Below, piece by piece: positions 16,192 to 25,649 of a stretch of DNA of 41,553 nucleotides. Position numbers and translations under genes: made by a program. The stretch is from NCBI GenBank assembly GCA_964633205.1, contig CAZWFN010000045.1, positions 1-41,553 of the forward strand. The letters are read 5' to 3'. This DNA comes from CAYVQE01 sp964633205 (lineage in GTDB: Bacteria > Myxococcota > B64-G9). The notes below the pieces were generated by a model, which worked only from the letters and a program-made list of their open reading frames with translations, did not search any database and had not been told where the DNA came from. The first letter of the stretch is position 1. Each line of letters starts with the position of its first letter.

Positions 16192-17151
16192 ATGGACTGG
16201 CCGGCGCGCATCCTCGAGCACGTGCCCTCTGACAGCGGGCTGGGCCCGGCCCTGGAGCGCCTGCTGGCCGACCAACGTCACCGCTGGCCGGCGCTGCGCC
16301 GGGGCGAGGCCGAGCTGGAGCAGGTGGCCGCCCGGGTGTTCGAGCGCGACGGCGAGACGGTCGTCGCCCAGGCCAATCCGGGCCGGCGCGGCTCGACCCT
16401 GGCCCGGGTCGATGCGGCCGCGGTGGCCGAGCGGCCCTGCTTCTTGTGCCCGCAGCACATGCCGGCCGAGGAGCGCGGGCTGGCCTTCGGCGAGCTGGTG
16501 CTGCTGCCCAACCCGTACCCCATCGTCCGCGGTCACCTCACCGTACCGGCCCGCCCGCATCGGCCGCAACGGCTGGCCGGCCGATTGGGGGCCATGCTGG
16601 CGCTGTCCCGGGCGCTGGGCCCGGACTGGGTCACCTTCTACAACGGGCCCAGCTGCGGGGCCTCGGCCCCGGATCACTTCCACCTGCAGGCCTGCCCGCG
16701 TTCGGCGGTGCCGCTGCTGGCCGCCGGGCCGGTGGCTTGGCCCACCACCGGCGTCGTGCGCCAAGAGGGCTTCGGCCGCCGCCGGTTGCTGCTGGCCGGC
16801 CGCGATCCGGCCGCCATGGGGGCGATCGTCGAACGCGCCGTGGCCGCCTGGGCCGCGGTGGCCGCCGGTCCGGCGGCTGCCGAGCCGGCCTTCAACCTGC
16901 TGCTGGCCCCTCGCGGAGCCGGCTTTTTCGGTCTGCTGTTTCCACGCATCCGCCACCGGCCGGACTGCTTCGCCGCGGTGGAGCAGCAGCGCATCGCGGT
17001 CAGCCCGGCGGCGCTGGAGATGGCCGGCCTGCTGGTGGTGGCCGAGCCGGCGCATCTCGAACGGCTGGACGCCGAGCGCATCGCGGGCATCTACCGGCAG
17101 GTCGGCAGCGACGGCGAGCGCTGGGCCGCACTCGGGGAGGCCTTGGCATGA
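16192..17151 (+). CDS. DUF4922 protein (GalT/HIT-like nucleotidyltransferase or phosphorylase)
   Basis: 319 residues from ATG 16192, one base after the GT2 stop. Longer frames that begin inside the GT2 gene are not used. The protein has RPCFLCPQHMPAEERG (Cys83, Cys86; a CxxC that may hold zinc), LVLLPNPYPIVRGHLTVP, and the HIT/GalT signature NGPSCGASAPDHFHLQA, with His162, His164 and Gln166 as HxHxQ. In galactose-1-phosphate uridylyltransferase and Ap4A phosphorylase the second His is the nucleophile carrying a nucleotide. DUF4922 has no settled reaction. A cytoplasmic enzyme that makes or recycles a nucleotide sugar for the adjacent glycosyltransferase would fit the order of genes. Its stop overlaps the SpoIID start (ATGA). 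Confidence 0.88.
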   Translation: MDWPARILEHVPSDSGLGPALERLLADQRHRWPALRRGEAELEQVAARVFERDGETVVAQANPGRRGSTLARVDAAAVAERPCFLCPQHMPAEERGLAFGELVLLPNPYPIVRGHLTVPARPHRPQRLAGRLGAMLALSRALGPDWVTFYNGPSCGASAPDHFHLQACPRSAVPLLAAGPVAWPTTGVVRQEGFGRRRLLLAGRDPAAMGAIVERAVAAWAAVAAGPAAAEPAFNLLLAPRGAGFFGLLFPRIRHRPDCFAAVEQQRIAVSPAALEMAGLLVVAEPAHLERLDAERIAGIYRQVGSDGERWAALGEALA

Positions 17152-18488
17152 ACGCCACCGAGCCGATTGTCACGGTCGGCCTGATCGAGGACGCGAACGA
17201 GGTCGCGCTGCGGCTGGACGGAGCTTGGCGCGATGCGCTCGGCGAGCGGCTGTCTCCAGGCGACTACCGAGTGCGCCGCGCCGGCGCCGGGGTGGTCCTG
17301 GCCGGCCCCGACAGCCGCAGCGGGGGGCGGCTGGAGTTGGCACCGGAGAACCCGCAGGCGCCGGACGCCGCCAGCTTCAGCCTGGAAGCCACCATCGGCA
17401 TCGCTTTTCACTGGCAGCGCCGCGAGGTCCAGACCTTCCGCGGCGGGCTGGAGCTGCGACCGGGCACCGGTGCCGGGCTGGCGGTGATCAACCGGGTGCC
17501 GCTGGAGACTTACCTGGCCTCGGTCATCGGCTCCGAGATGCGCGCCGGCGCACCGCCCGCGCTGGCACGCGCCCATGCCATCATCTCGCGCTCCTGGCTG
17601 CTGGCCCAGCTGGCGGCCCGCGATCGTTCCGCCGCGCCGGCACCGCCGGTGGCGGTCGACCGGGGCGAGATCCGCACCTGGACCGACCGCCAGGCGCATG
17701 CCGATTTCGACGTCTGCGCCGACGATCACTGTCAGCGCTACCAGGGCATCGGCCGGCTGCGTTCGCCGGCTGCGGCCGCAGCGGTGGCCGCCACCCGGGG
17801 CCAGGTGCTGATCCACGGCGGCCAGCCCTGCGACGCGCGTTTTTCCAAGTGCTGCGGCGGGGTGACCGAGGACTTCCGCAGCGCCTGGTCCGACACGCCG
17901 GTGCCGTATCTGGTGCCGGTACGGGATGCGGCCGACCGCCGGCTGCCCGACCCGCCGCTGAGCGACGAGACCGCCCTGCGCCGGTTCATCGAGCACCCTC
18001 CGGCTGGCTACTGCAACTGCGGCGACGAGGAGCTGCTGGCCGCGGTGCTCAACGACTACGACCGCGAGACCCGCGACTTCTTCCGCTGGCGGGTGCGGCT
18101 GGAGGCCGCTGCAGCCGGCGCGCTGGTGCGGCGCAAGTCAGGTGTCGATCTGGGGCGGCTGACCGCGCTGGAGCCGCTGCAGCGGGGGCTATCGGGCCGA
18201 CTGCTGCGGCTGCGGCTGGTCGGCGAGGCCGGCAGCCTGGTGGTCGGCAAAGAGCTGGCCATCCGCCGGGCCCTGTCGGAAAGCCACCTGTTCAGCTCGG
18301 CCTTCGCCATCGATGCCGAGGGCCCGGCCGGGCGGCCGGAAGCCTTTGTGCTGCGTGGCGCAGGCTGGGGCCACGGGGTGGGGCTGTGCCAGATCGGTGC
18401 CGCGGTGATGGCCGCCGCGGGCCACGACCACCGCGCCATCCTGGCCCACTACTATCCGCAGACCGTCATCGAGCAGCGCTACGGCTGA
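17148..18488 (+). CDS. SpoIID/LytB-domain protein without a signal peptide
   Basis: 446 residues from ATG 17148 (ATGA overlap). SpoIID motifs are clear: INRVPLETYLASVIGSEM with the catalytic Glu130, ALARAHAIISRSWLL, KCCGGVTEDF, and the C-terminal GAGWGHGVGLCQIGAAVM. SpoIID is a lytic transglycosylase acting on glycan strands lacking stem peptides, which suits an upstream amidase. The N-terminus (MNATEPIVTVGLIEDANE) is not a signal sequence, so this copy appears cytoplasmic, against the expectation for a murein-cleaving enzyme. Cysteine pairs (CADDHC, CC, CNC) may bind zinc, as in SpoIID. Alternatively the domain has been recruited to another polysaccharide. The gene end overlaps the convergent MBL gene by 10 bases. 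Confidence 0.88.
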   Translation: MNATEPIVTVGLIEDANEVALRLDGAWRDALGERLSPGDYRVRRAGAGVVLAGPDSRSGGRLELAPENPQAPDAASFSLEATIGIAFHWQRREVQTFRGGLELRPGTGAGLAVINRVPLETYLASVIGSEMRAGAPPALARAHAIISRSWLLAQLAARDRSAAPAPPVAVDRGEIRTWTDRQAHADFDVCADDHCQRYQGIGRLRSPAAAAAVAATRGQVLIHGGQPCDARFSKCCGGVTEDFRSAWSDTPVPYLVPVRDAADRRLPDPPLSDETALRRFIEHPPAGYCNCGDEELLAAVLNDYDRETRDFFRWRVRLEAAAAGALVRRKSGVDLGRLTALEPLQRGLSGRLLRLRLVGEAGSLVVGKELAIRRALSESHLFSSAFAIDAEGPAGRPEAFVLRGAGWGHGVGLCQIGAAVMAAAGHDHRAILAHYYPQTVIEQRYG

Positions 18489-19234
18489 GCTTCTCCGGCC
18501 AGCGCGGCCAGATCGATCTCAGCGCCCACGCCGACCGGCAAGAAGCGATCGCCGAACGCTTGCCGCAGCGCCTCGCGGCCGGGCCCACCGGTGCAGTGGC
18601 AGGGCGCCACCCGTTCGATGGGCAGCGCTGACAAGCGGCGCACGGTGGACTCGATGTCCTCGGGCCCGGAACGGAACAGGTGAAAGCCGCCGATGAGCAA
18701 AGCCAGCGGTCGTTGCAGCTGCTCTGCAGCGCGTTCAGCGATCGCGGCGATGCCTGGATGGGCGCAGCCGGTGATCACCACCGCGCCCGCCGGGGTCTCG
18801 AGCGCCAGCGCCTGCTCGGCGATGGCATCGCCCATCTGGCCGAGGGTGGTCATTCCATCACCGATGGGGGTCGGCCCGCCGGCCGCGACCAGCCGGGCGC
18901 CCACCTCGCGGACCGCTCGCTTGAAGCCCGGCGGAAAGGCCGGCGGCACCACCACCTCGATCTCGCGCTGGACCCGCAGCAATGCATCCAGCCCGCCGGT
19001 GTGATCGTCGTGGATGTGCGACAGCACCACCGCGTCGACGGCGGCCGGATCCACACCGAGCACGCGCATGTTGTCGAGCAGCACCTCGCCGTCGGCCCCG
19101 GTGTCGAACAGCACCGTGCGCCCGAAGCCCTGGACCAGGCAAGCGAACCCCCAACCGGTGCGCAGGCGGCCATCGAACTCGTTGTTGTCGAACAGCACCC
19201 GCAGGCGCATGCCATTGCCCTGCTCTCGCGTCAT
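18479..19234 (-). CDS. MBL-fold metallohydrolase
   Basis: 251 residues; ATG 19234 follows GGAGGAAGGGCG. The metallo-beta-lactamase metal motif is LSHIHDDHTGGLD (His73, His75, Asp77, His78), with VVITGCAHPG and LLIGGFHLF supplying the later histidines and FDTGADGEV the early strand. The arrangement with VLFDNNEFDGRLRTGWGFACLV at the N-terminus resembles the archaeal-type 7,8-dihydropterin-6-methyl... phosphate synthase relatives, a group with diverse phosphodiester and ester substrates. No signal peptide. It converges on the SpoIID gene with a 10-base overlap; related clusters in other bacteria also pair MBL and SpoIID genes (memory), so a functional link is possible. Substrate unknown. Confidence 0.87.
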   Translation of the reverse strand: MTREQGNGMRLRVLFDNNEFDGRLRTGWGFACLVQGFGRTVLFDTGADGEVLLDNMRVLGVDPAAVDAVVLSHIHDDHTGGLDALLRVQREIEVVVPPAFPPGFKRAVREVGARLVAAGGPTPIGDGMTTLGQMGDAIAEQALALETPAGAVVITGCAHPGIAAIAERAAEQLQRPLALLIGGFHLFRSGPEDIESTVRRLSALPIERVAPCHCTGGPGREALRQAFGDRFLPVGVGAEIDLAALAGEAQP

Positions 19235-19381
19235 CGCCCTTCCTCCCTTCAGCAGCCGGCCGTTATCGCCGAGCCCGAAAAAGGGTGCGCCCGTCCCGGT
19301 TCGCGGTCAACCCACCCCCCATTCGTTCGACCGGGTTGCCGGTTTCGACAGCCCGGCCCTGAATCCTCAGGCGCAACGCCC

Positions 19382-19410
19382 TTGACCGCCGGGCCGCCGG
19401 CTAGAACAAT
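19382..19410 (+). promoter_or_regulatory. Candidate sigma70-type promoter for the DUF3014 gene
   Basis: TTGACC (19382-19387), a 17-base spacer, then AACAAT (19405-19410); five and four of six bases match the consensus. It would give a leader of about 45 bases before ATG 19460. The rest of the 225-base divergent gap 19235-19459 shows nothing else. Confidence 0.4.
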
Positions 19411-19459
19411 GGATCGCGTTGTCGCCCGAACCCGCAGAACCGCAGCTGGGAGGCGAGTC

Positions 19460-20317
19460 ATGGCAGCGCGCGCAGGAGACAAGTGGACACCGGTGGTGAT
19501 CGGGGTTCTGGTGACCGCGGTGCTGGCGGGCATCGGCGCCTACTTGCTGCTGAGCCGCGACCAGCCCGCCTCCGACCCACCGGCCGCCGCCCAGCCATCC
19601 CCAACGGCACAGCCGACCGAGCCGGCAGCGCCGGTGCCGGAGCCCGAGCCGGAGCCAGCGCCAGCGGCCGCACCTGCGGCACCGCAGCCGCCGCTGGACG
19701 AAGACCGCATCCGCGAGCTGGCCGACGCGCTGTCCAGCTCCGCCGAATGGTCGCGCTGGCTGGCGCGGCCCCACCTGCTGGGCAAGCTGGTCGCCGCGGT
19801 GGAGACCGTGGCCAGCGGTGGCAGCCCGCGCAAGGTGCTGCCCTTCCTGGCCCCCGAAGGGCGCTTCGCCGTGATCGAGCGCGGCGGCCGGGAGATCATC
19901 GACCCGGCCGGCTACGCTCGCTACGATCCGCTGGTGGCGGCGTTCACCTCGCTCGACACGGCCGGGCTGGTCGCGCTGTACCGCCGGCTCGAGCCGCGGC
20001 TGGACCAGCGCTACCGCGAGCTGGGCCGTCCCGGCCAACGGTTTCGCGATGCGCTGGGCCGGGCCATGGCCGAGTTGCTGGCCGTGCCCGCGGTCGAGGC
20101 CGAGGTGCCGCTGGAGCGCATCGAGGTGACACTGAAATTAGACGAGCCGCGACTGGAGGCCATGAGCGAGGCGCAGAAGCACCTGTTCCGCATGGGTCCC
20201 GACAACGTCCGCCGCATCCAGGCCAAGCTGCGTGAGATCGCCGCCGCGCTCGGCCTGCGGGCGGCCATCGCCGACGTCGATCCCATCCGCTGTGCGATCT
20301 GCCCCCAGCGCCCCTGA
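19460..20317 (+). CDS. DUF3014 membrane-anchored protein
   Basis: 285 residues; ATG 19460 follows GGGAGGCGAGTC, better than ATG 19409. One N-terminal membrane segment (about 12-32, VVIGVLVTAVLAGIGAYLLL) is followed by a Pro/Ala/Glu-rich spacer (about 38-80) that could reach into the periplasm. The folded part has the DUF3014 signatures LLGKLVAAVETVASGGSPRK, LAPEGRFAV, YARYDPLVAAFTSLD, LYRRLEPRLDQRYRELG and AVEAEVPLERIEVT. The function of DUF3014 is not known. It stands alone between the MBL gene and the thioesterase, so context does not help. Confidence 0.86.
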   Translation: MAARAGDKWTPVVIGVLVTAVLAGIGAYLLLSRDQPASDPPAAAQPSPTAQPTEPAAPVPEPEPEPAPAAAPAAPQPPLDEDRIRELADALSSSAEWSRWLARPHLLGKLVAAVETVASGGSPRKVLPFLAPEGRFAVIERGGREIIDPAGYARYDPLVAAFTSLDTAGLVALYRRLEPRLDQRYRELGRPGQRFRDALGRAMAELLAVPAVEAEVPLERIEVTLKLDEPRLEAMSEAQKHLFRMGPDNVRRIQAKLREIAAALGLRAAIADVDPIRCAICPQRP

Positions 20318-20401
20318 GCCGACCGCGAATTCCCTTTGGAATCGATTGAAATCGGCGGCGCTTTGTCGCAGGCTGCAGCTGTTTCGGCTGCGGCGCCTTT
20401 T

Positions 20402-20421
20402 GCCGTGCCGACCGGTACGGC
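20402..20421. promoter_or_regulatory. Hairpin in the leader of the thioesterase gene
   Basis: GCCGTGCC, a GACC loop and GGTACGGC form an 8-base stem with one G-T pair, 23 bases before ATG 20444. It could affect translation of the thioesterase-lepA-hemW unit or be chance in GC-rich DNA. The gap 20318-20443 holds no other signal. Confidence 0.3.
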
Positions 20422-20443
20422 TTCACGGCCGTAGGAGGCGACC

Positions 20444-21279
20444 ATGGCAGAGCTGGGCGAGGCCGCCAGCTGGCAGGCGCGAGCCGACGGCCGCTACAGC
20501 GGCCACATCGCCGAGGACTGGTGCCAGGGTCGCACCGCATTCGGCGGGCTGCTGGCCACCGCGGCGGTGCGGGCCATGGCCGAGCACATCGAGCCCGAAC
20601 GCCGGCTGCGCACGGTCTCGGTCACCTTTGCCGGTCCGGTGGCCAGCGGGCCGGTCGAGCTGCAGCTGGAGCCGGTGCGGGCGGGCTCGGCGCTGAGCTT
20701 CGTGCGCGCCGAGATCCTCCAGGAGGCACGCCCGCGCACCCTGGTCTGCGCCGGCTTCGGCCGCCAGCGCGAGACCCGGCTGGCCGTGGCCGCTCCGACC
20801 GCGCCCGCGGTGGCCGCCCCGGACACGGTGGCGCCCATGCCGGACATCCCGGAGCTGACCCCGCGTTTCGCGCAGCACTTCGACTACCGCTGGACCGGTC
20901 AGCACGCCCCTTACTCGGGCACCGCCAGGCCCGTGCTGCAGGGCTGGATCCGGCCGCGCGACCGGGCCCCGCTCGACGCCGCCGGCCTGCTGAGCCTGCT
21001 CGACGCCTGGCCGCCACCGCTGATCGCCCGGGCTGACCGCCCGCTGCCGATGAGCTCGGTCTCCTGGCAGGTCAACCTGCTGCAGCCGCCGCCGCCGGAA
21101 GGGCTGCCGGCCGAGAGCTGGTGGTTGTTCGAAGGCCGCTGCCAGGCCGCCGACCGGGGCTATTCCGACTCGGCGGCCCGACTGTGGGACGCCGGCGGCC
21201 GGCTGGTGGCCTTCTCGCGCCAGCTGGTGGCCGAGTTCTCGGTGCGCGAGTCCACCGCCGCTGCGGCCGGGGGCGCGAC

Positions 21280-21283
<4 letters not shown>
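20444..21283 (+). CDS. TesB-like acyl-CoA thioesterase (hotdog fold)
   Basis: 279 residues; AGGAGG lies 5 bases before the ATG. The sequence is a two-hotdog thioesterase: WCQGRTAFGGLLATAAVRAM near the start, VSVTFAGPVASGPVELQLEPVRAG, then the second half with GWIRPRDR, LLSLLDAWPPPLI, PMSSVSWQVNL and YSDSAARLWDAGGRLVAFSRQL. Such enzymes hydrolyse fatty acyl-CoA to free acid and CoA in the cytoplasm. The chain-length preference cannot be read from the sequence. Its stop overlaps the TTG start of lepA, so the two are translated together, an unusual pairing. Confidence 0.88.
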
Positions 21284-23072
<1,789 letters not shown>

Positions 23073-23076
<4 letters not shown>

Positions 23077-24188
23077 CCCCCGGTAGCGCACCCGGCCTCT
23101 ATGTCCACATCCCGTTCTGCCGCGCCAAGTGTCCCTACTGCGACTTCTACTCGGTGGTGGCGCCGCAACCCGCCGGCGGGCTGGTCCCAACGCTGCTCGA
23201 CGAGCTGGCGCTGACCGGCGCCGGCTGGCCGGCCTTCGACAGCCTCTACGTCGGCGGCGGCAGCCCCAGCGTCCTGGCACCGGCCGCGCTCGATCGCCTG
23301 CTGGCCGGGTTGCGCCGGCCGCTGGCCGCCGGGGCCGAGATCACCGTCGAACTCAACCCGGCCGATGTCGACGGGGCGCTGCTGGCGGTGCTGGCCGGGG
23401 CCGGCGTCGATCGGATAAGCCTCGGCGTGCAGGCCTTCAGCGACGCTCGGCTGCGCTGGCTCGGCCGGCGCCACGACGCGGCCACGGCCGTGCGGGCCGG
23501 CGAGCGCATCCAAGCGGCCGGCTTCGCGGCGCTGGGTCTGGATCTCATCTGGGGGCTGCCCGGTGACGAACCGGATGGCTGGCAGCGCGAGCTGCAGGCG
23601 GCGCTGGCGCTCGAGCCCGAGCACCTGTCCTGCTACGAGCTGACTCTATCACCACACAGCCCCCTCGGCCGCCAGCGGAGCCGCGGCGACTTCGTCCTGC
23701 CGGACGAGGATGGGCAGGCGGCTCTGTTTCTACTCACCGCGGCCCAGCTCGGCGGCGCCGGTTTCGAGCACTACGAGGTCAGCAACTACGCCCGCGGCCG
23801 GCAGCGGCGCTCGCGCCACAACCAGAAGTACTGGCGCCGGGTGCCCGTGCTGGGGCTGGGCCCGGCCGCCCATTCCTTCGACGGCCGCCGCCGCTGGGCC
23901 AACCCGGCCGATGTCGAAGCCCACCTGGCCGCCCTGGCCGCCGGCCGGCGGCCGGCGGAGCCCGGACCGGTGCTGGATGCCGAGCAGGAACGGCTCGAGC
24001 GGCTGGCGCTCGGCCTGCGCACCAGCGACGGCATCCCGTCCGACCTGCCGGCCTCCGGAGCGGCGGTCCAGGCCACCCGCGACCGCCTGCTCGCCGCAGG
24101 CCTGCTCGCCCGCAACGGCCGGCGGCTGCTGCCCACCAGCCGCGGCCTGCTGCTGGCCGACGCCATGGCCGAATGGCTGAGCGGCTGA
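23073..24188 (+). CDS. hemW: HemW, radical SAM haem chaperone
   Basis: 371 residues from ATG 23073 (ATGA overlap with lepA). The radical SAM cluster is CRAKCPYC (Cys16, Cys20, Cys23) in LYVHIPFC, as in HemN/HemW. Further motifs are YVGGGSPSVL, ELNPADV, RISLGVQAFSD, LDLIWGLPGD, HLSCYELTLSPHSPL and YEVSNYARGRQRRSRHNQKYW. In HemN a further cysteine follows the cluster; the residue after the third Cys here is Asp-Phe, typical of the HemW branch that binds haem rather than performing coproporphyrinogen decarboxylation. The C-terminal winged-helix part (LALGLRTSDGIP) is present. It converges on a histidine kinase gene with an 11-base gap. Confidence 0.95.
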
Positions 24189-24199
24189 GCGCCGGGGGT

Positions 24200-25123
24200 T
24201 CAGCCGGGATGGCAGGGGACCTCGAACCAGAAGGTGGCGCCCCGGCCATCGTGGTTGACGGCGCCGATGGCGCCGCCCATCAGCTCGACCAGTTGCCGGG
24301 CGATGGCCAGGCCCAGGCCGGTGCCCTCGGCCTGGCTCTGCTGGGCCGTCTTCTCGCGGCCGTACGGTTCGAACAGCTGCTCCAGCTGCTGCTCAGGGAT
24401 GCCGGCGCCGGTGTCGCGCACTTCGAACCGCAGGCCGACCCGCCCATCGTCCAGCTCACGCGAGCGCAGCTTGACCAGCACGGCGCCGCGCTCGGTGTAC
24501 TTGACCGCGTTGCCGATCAGGTTGACCAGCACCTGGCGGATGCGGCCGGGGTCGGCCCGCAGCCGGCCGGCAACAGCGCCATCGATGTCCTGGGCCAGCG
24601 CGATGCCCTTGTCGGCAGCGGCCACCGACAGCAACTGGCAGGCTTCGCGGACCAGCAGCGCCGGCTCGAAGGCAGCCGGCTCCAGCTGCAGCCGGCCCGC
24701 CTCGGCCCGCGACAGATCCATGATGTCGTTGACGATCTGCAGCAAGGCCTCACCGCTGGCGACCACCACCCGGGCGAAGCCGCGTTGCTGGGGATCGAGC
24801 TCGGTCTCGAGCAGCAGCCGGCCCATGCCCAGAATGCCGTTGAGCGGGGTGCGCAGCTCGTGGCTGGTCTGGGCCAGCAGCCGGCTCTTGGCCTGCGAGG
24901 CCGCCTCGGCCAGCCGGCGCAGCCGTTCGTTCTCGGCCACCGCCGCCTGCAGTTCTTCATCGAGCATGTTCAGCCCGGCCGCGATGCCGTCCAGCGCATC
25001 GCCGCGACCGCGGGTGGCCAGGGGCGGGCCGGGCTCCAGCCGGGCCAGCGCCAGCAGCTTGGTCTCGATCGCCTCGAGCGCGCTGCGCAGCCGCTCGTCG
25101 GCCTGGCCGGCGTTCGCGCTCAC
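24200..25123 (-). CDS. Soluble histidine kinase coupled to a SpoIIAA-like protein
   Basis: 307 residues. The GTG at 25123 overlaps the TGA of the upstream 133-residue gene (GTGA); longer frames run inside that gene. Order: helical N-terminus (about 1-80, likely coiled coil, AVAENERLRRLAEAASQAKS), HisKA with SHELRTPLNGILGM (His88), then HATPase with NLIGNAVKYTERG, DTGAGIPEQQ and GTGLGLAIARQLVELMGG. No membrane segment, so the input comes from a cytoplasmic partner, probably the coupled upstream protein. No receiver is fused and no response regulator is directly adjacent; the nearest is at 27121-27810, which has its own membrane kinase. Confidence 0.92.
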   Translation of the reverse strand: MSANAGQADERLRSALEAIETKLLALARLEPGPPLATRGRGDALDGIAAGLNMLDEELQAAVAENERLRRLAEAASQAKSRLLAQTSHELRTPLNGILGMGRLLLETELDPQQRGFARVVVASGEALLQIVNDIMDLSRAEAGRLQLEPAAFEPALLVREACQLLSVAAADKGIALAQDIDGAVAGRLRADPGRIRQVLVNLIGNAVKYTERGAVLVKLRSRELDDGRVGLRFEVRDTGAGIPEQQLEQLFEPYGREKTAQQSQAEGTGLGLAIARQLVELMGGAIGAVNHDGRGATFWFEVPCHPG

Positions 25124-25521
25124 GGCTCGCTCCGCTCCAGCCAGCGGCGGGCCGCGGCCTCGTCTTCGAAGATGCGGGTCGGAAAGGGTGGCTTGTTGAG
25201 GCCCAGGAAGAAATTGCCGATCATGCGGCCCACCGCCCCCCGGCTGACGATGGCCTGCGCCCGGATCACGGCGGCCGCTTGCTCGCCGGCGAGGAAGCGC
25301 CGCGCCTCGCGGCTCATCCCGGCGCAGCCGCTGCCGTCGACCAGCAGCTTCACCCGGCCGCCGCGGGCCAGCCGGCACACCGCCTCCAGGCTGGCCTGCG
25401 CCTCGGCCAGCCCGATCTCCGCCCCCGGCGCATTGCGGATGCCGATCAGGCCGGGCTCGCGCCAGATGCGGCTGTGGGCCAGATCCACGAACTGTTCTTC
25501 ATCGGCTGTCGCAATCATCAT
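25120..25521 (-). CDS. SpoIIAA-like (STAS/SEC14-type) regulatory protein
   Basis: 133 residues from ATG 25521, where GGTGGGA is well placed; a TTG seven codons earlier is less likely. Features: SRIWREPGLIGIRNAPGAEIGLAEAQ, then the strand-turn KLLVDGSGCAGMSREARRFLAG, then GRMIGNFFLGLNKPPFPTRIFEDEAAARRWL at the end. The pattern LLVDGSG...SREAR followed by a C-terminal ARRWL helix is that of SpoIIAA-like proteins, which act as small interaction or lipid-binding modules. The start of the histidine kinase overlaps its stop, so the two are made in a fixed ratio. It may present a signal to the kinase; this is inferred from the coupling. Confidence 0.78.
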   Translation of the reverse strand: MMIATADEEQFVDLAHSRIWREPGLIGIRNAPGAEIGLAEAQASLEAVCRLARGGRVKLLVDGSGCAGMSREARRFLAGEQAAAVIRAQAIVSRGAVGRMIGNFFLGLNKPPFPTRIFEDEAAARRWLERSEP

Positions 25522-25628
25522 CGCGTCCCACCCCGGGACCAAGATAAACCGGAGCCGACTCGAAAGATACCGGAAAACGACCGCCGGCTCCGGTCGCCCA
25601 CCGAGACCATCGGCCCGCGGCCGGCGGA

Positions 25629-25649
25629 CTTGAGCGCAGGTCGCTCAAG
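25629..25649. terminator. Hairpin across the decarboxylase stop codon
   Basis: CTTGAGCG (25629-25636) and CGCTCAAG (25642-25649) form a perfect 8-base stem with a 5-base loop. It spans the end of the minus-strand decarboxylase gene. No U-run follows, so an intrinsic terminator is doubtful; it may slow the polymerase or protect the mRNA end. The rest of the gap to 25522 shows nothing. Confidence 0.35.

Noticed and set aside
15269..18631. A 1120-codon plus-strand open frame across GT2, DUF4922 and SpoIID
   Set aside because: It is out of frame with three recognisable genes and consists of Arg/Pro/Ala-rich sequence without motifs.
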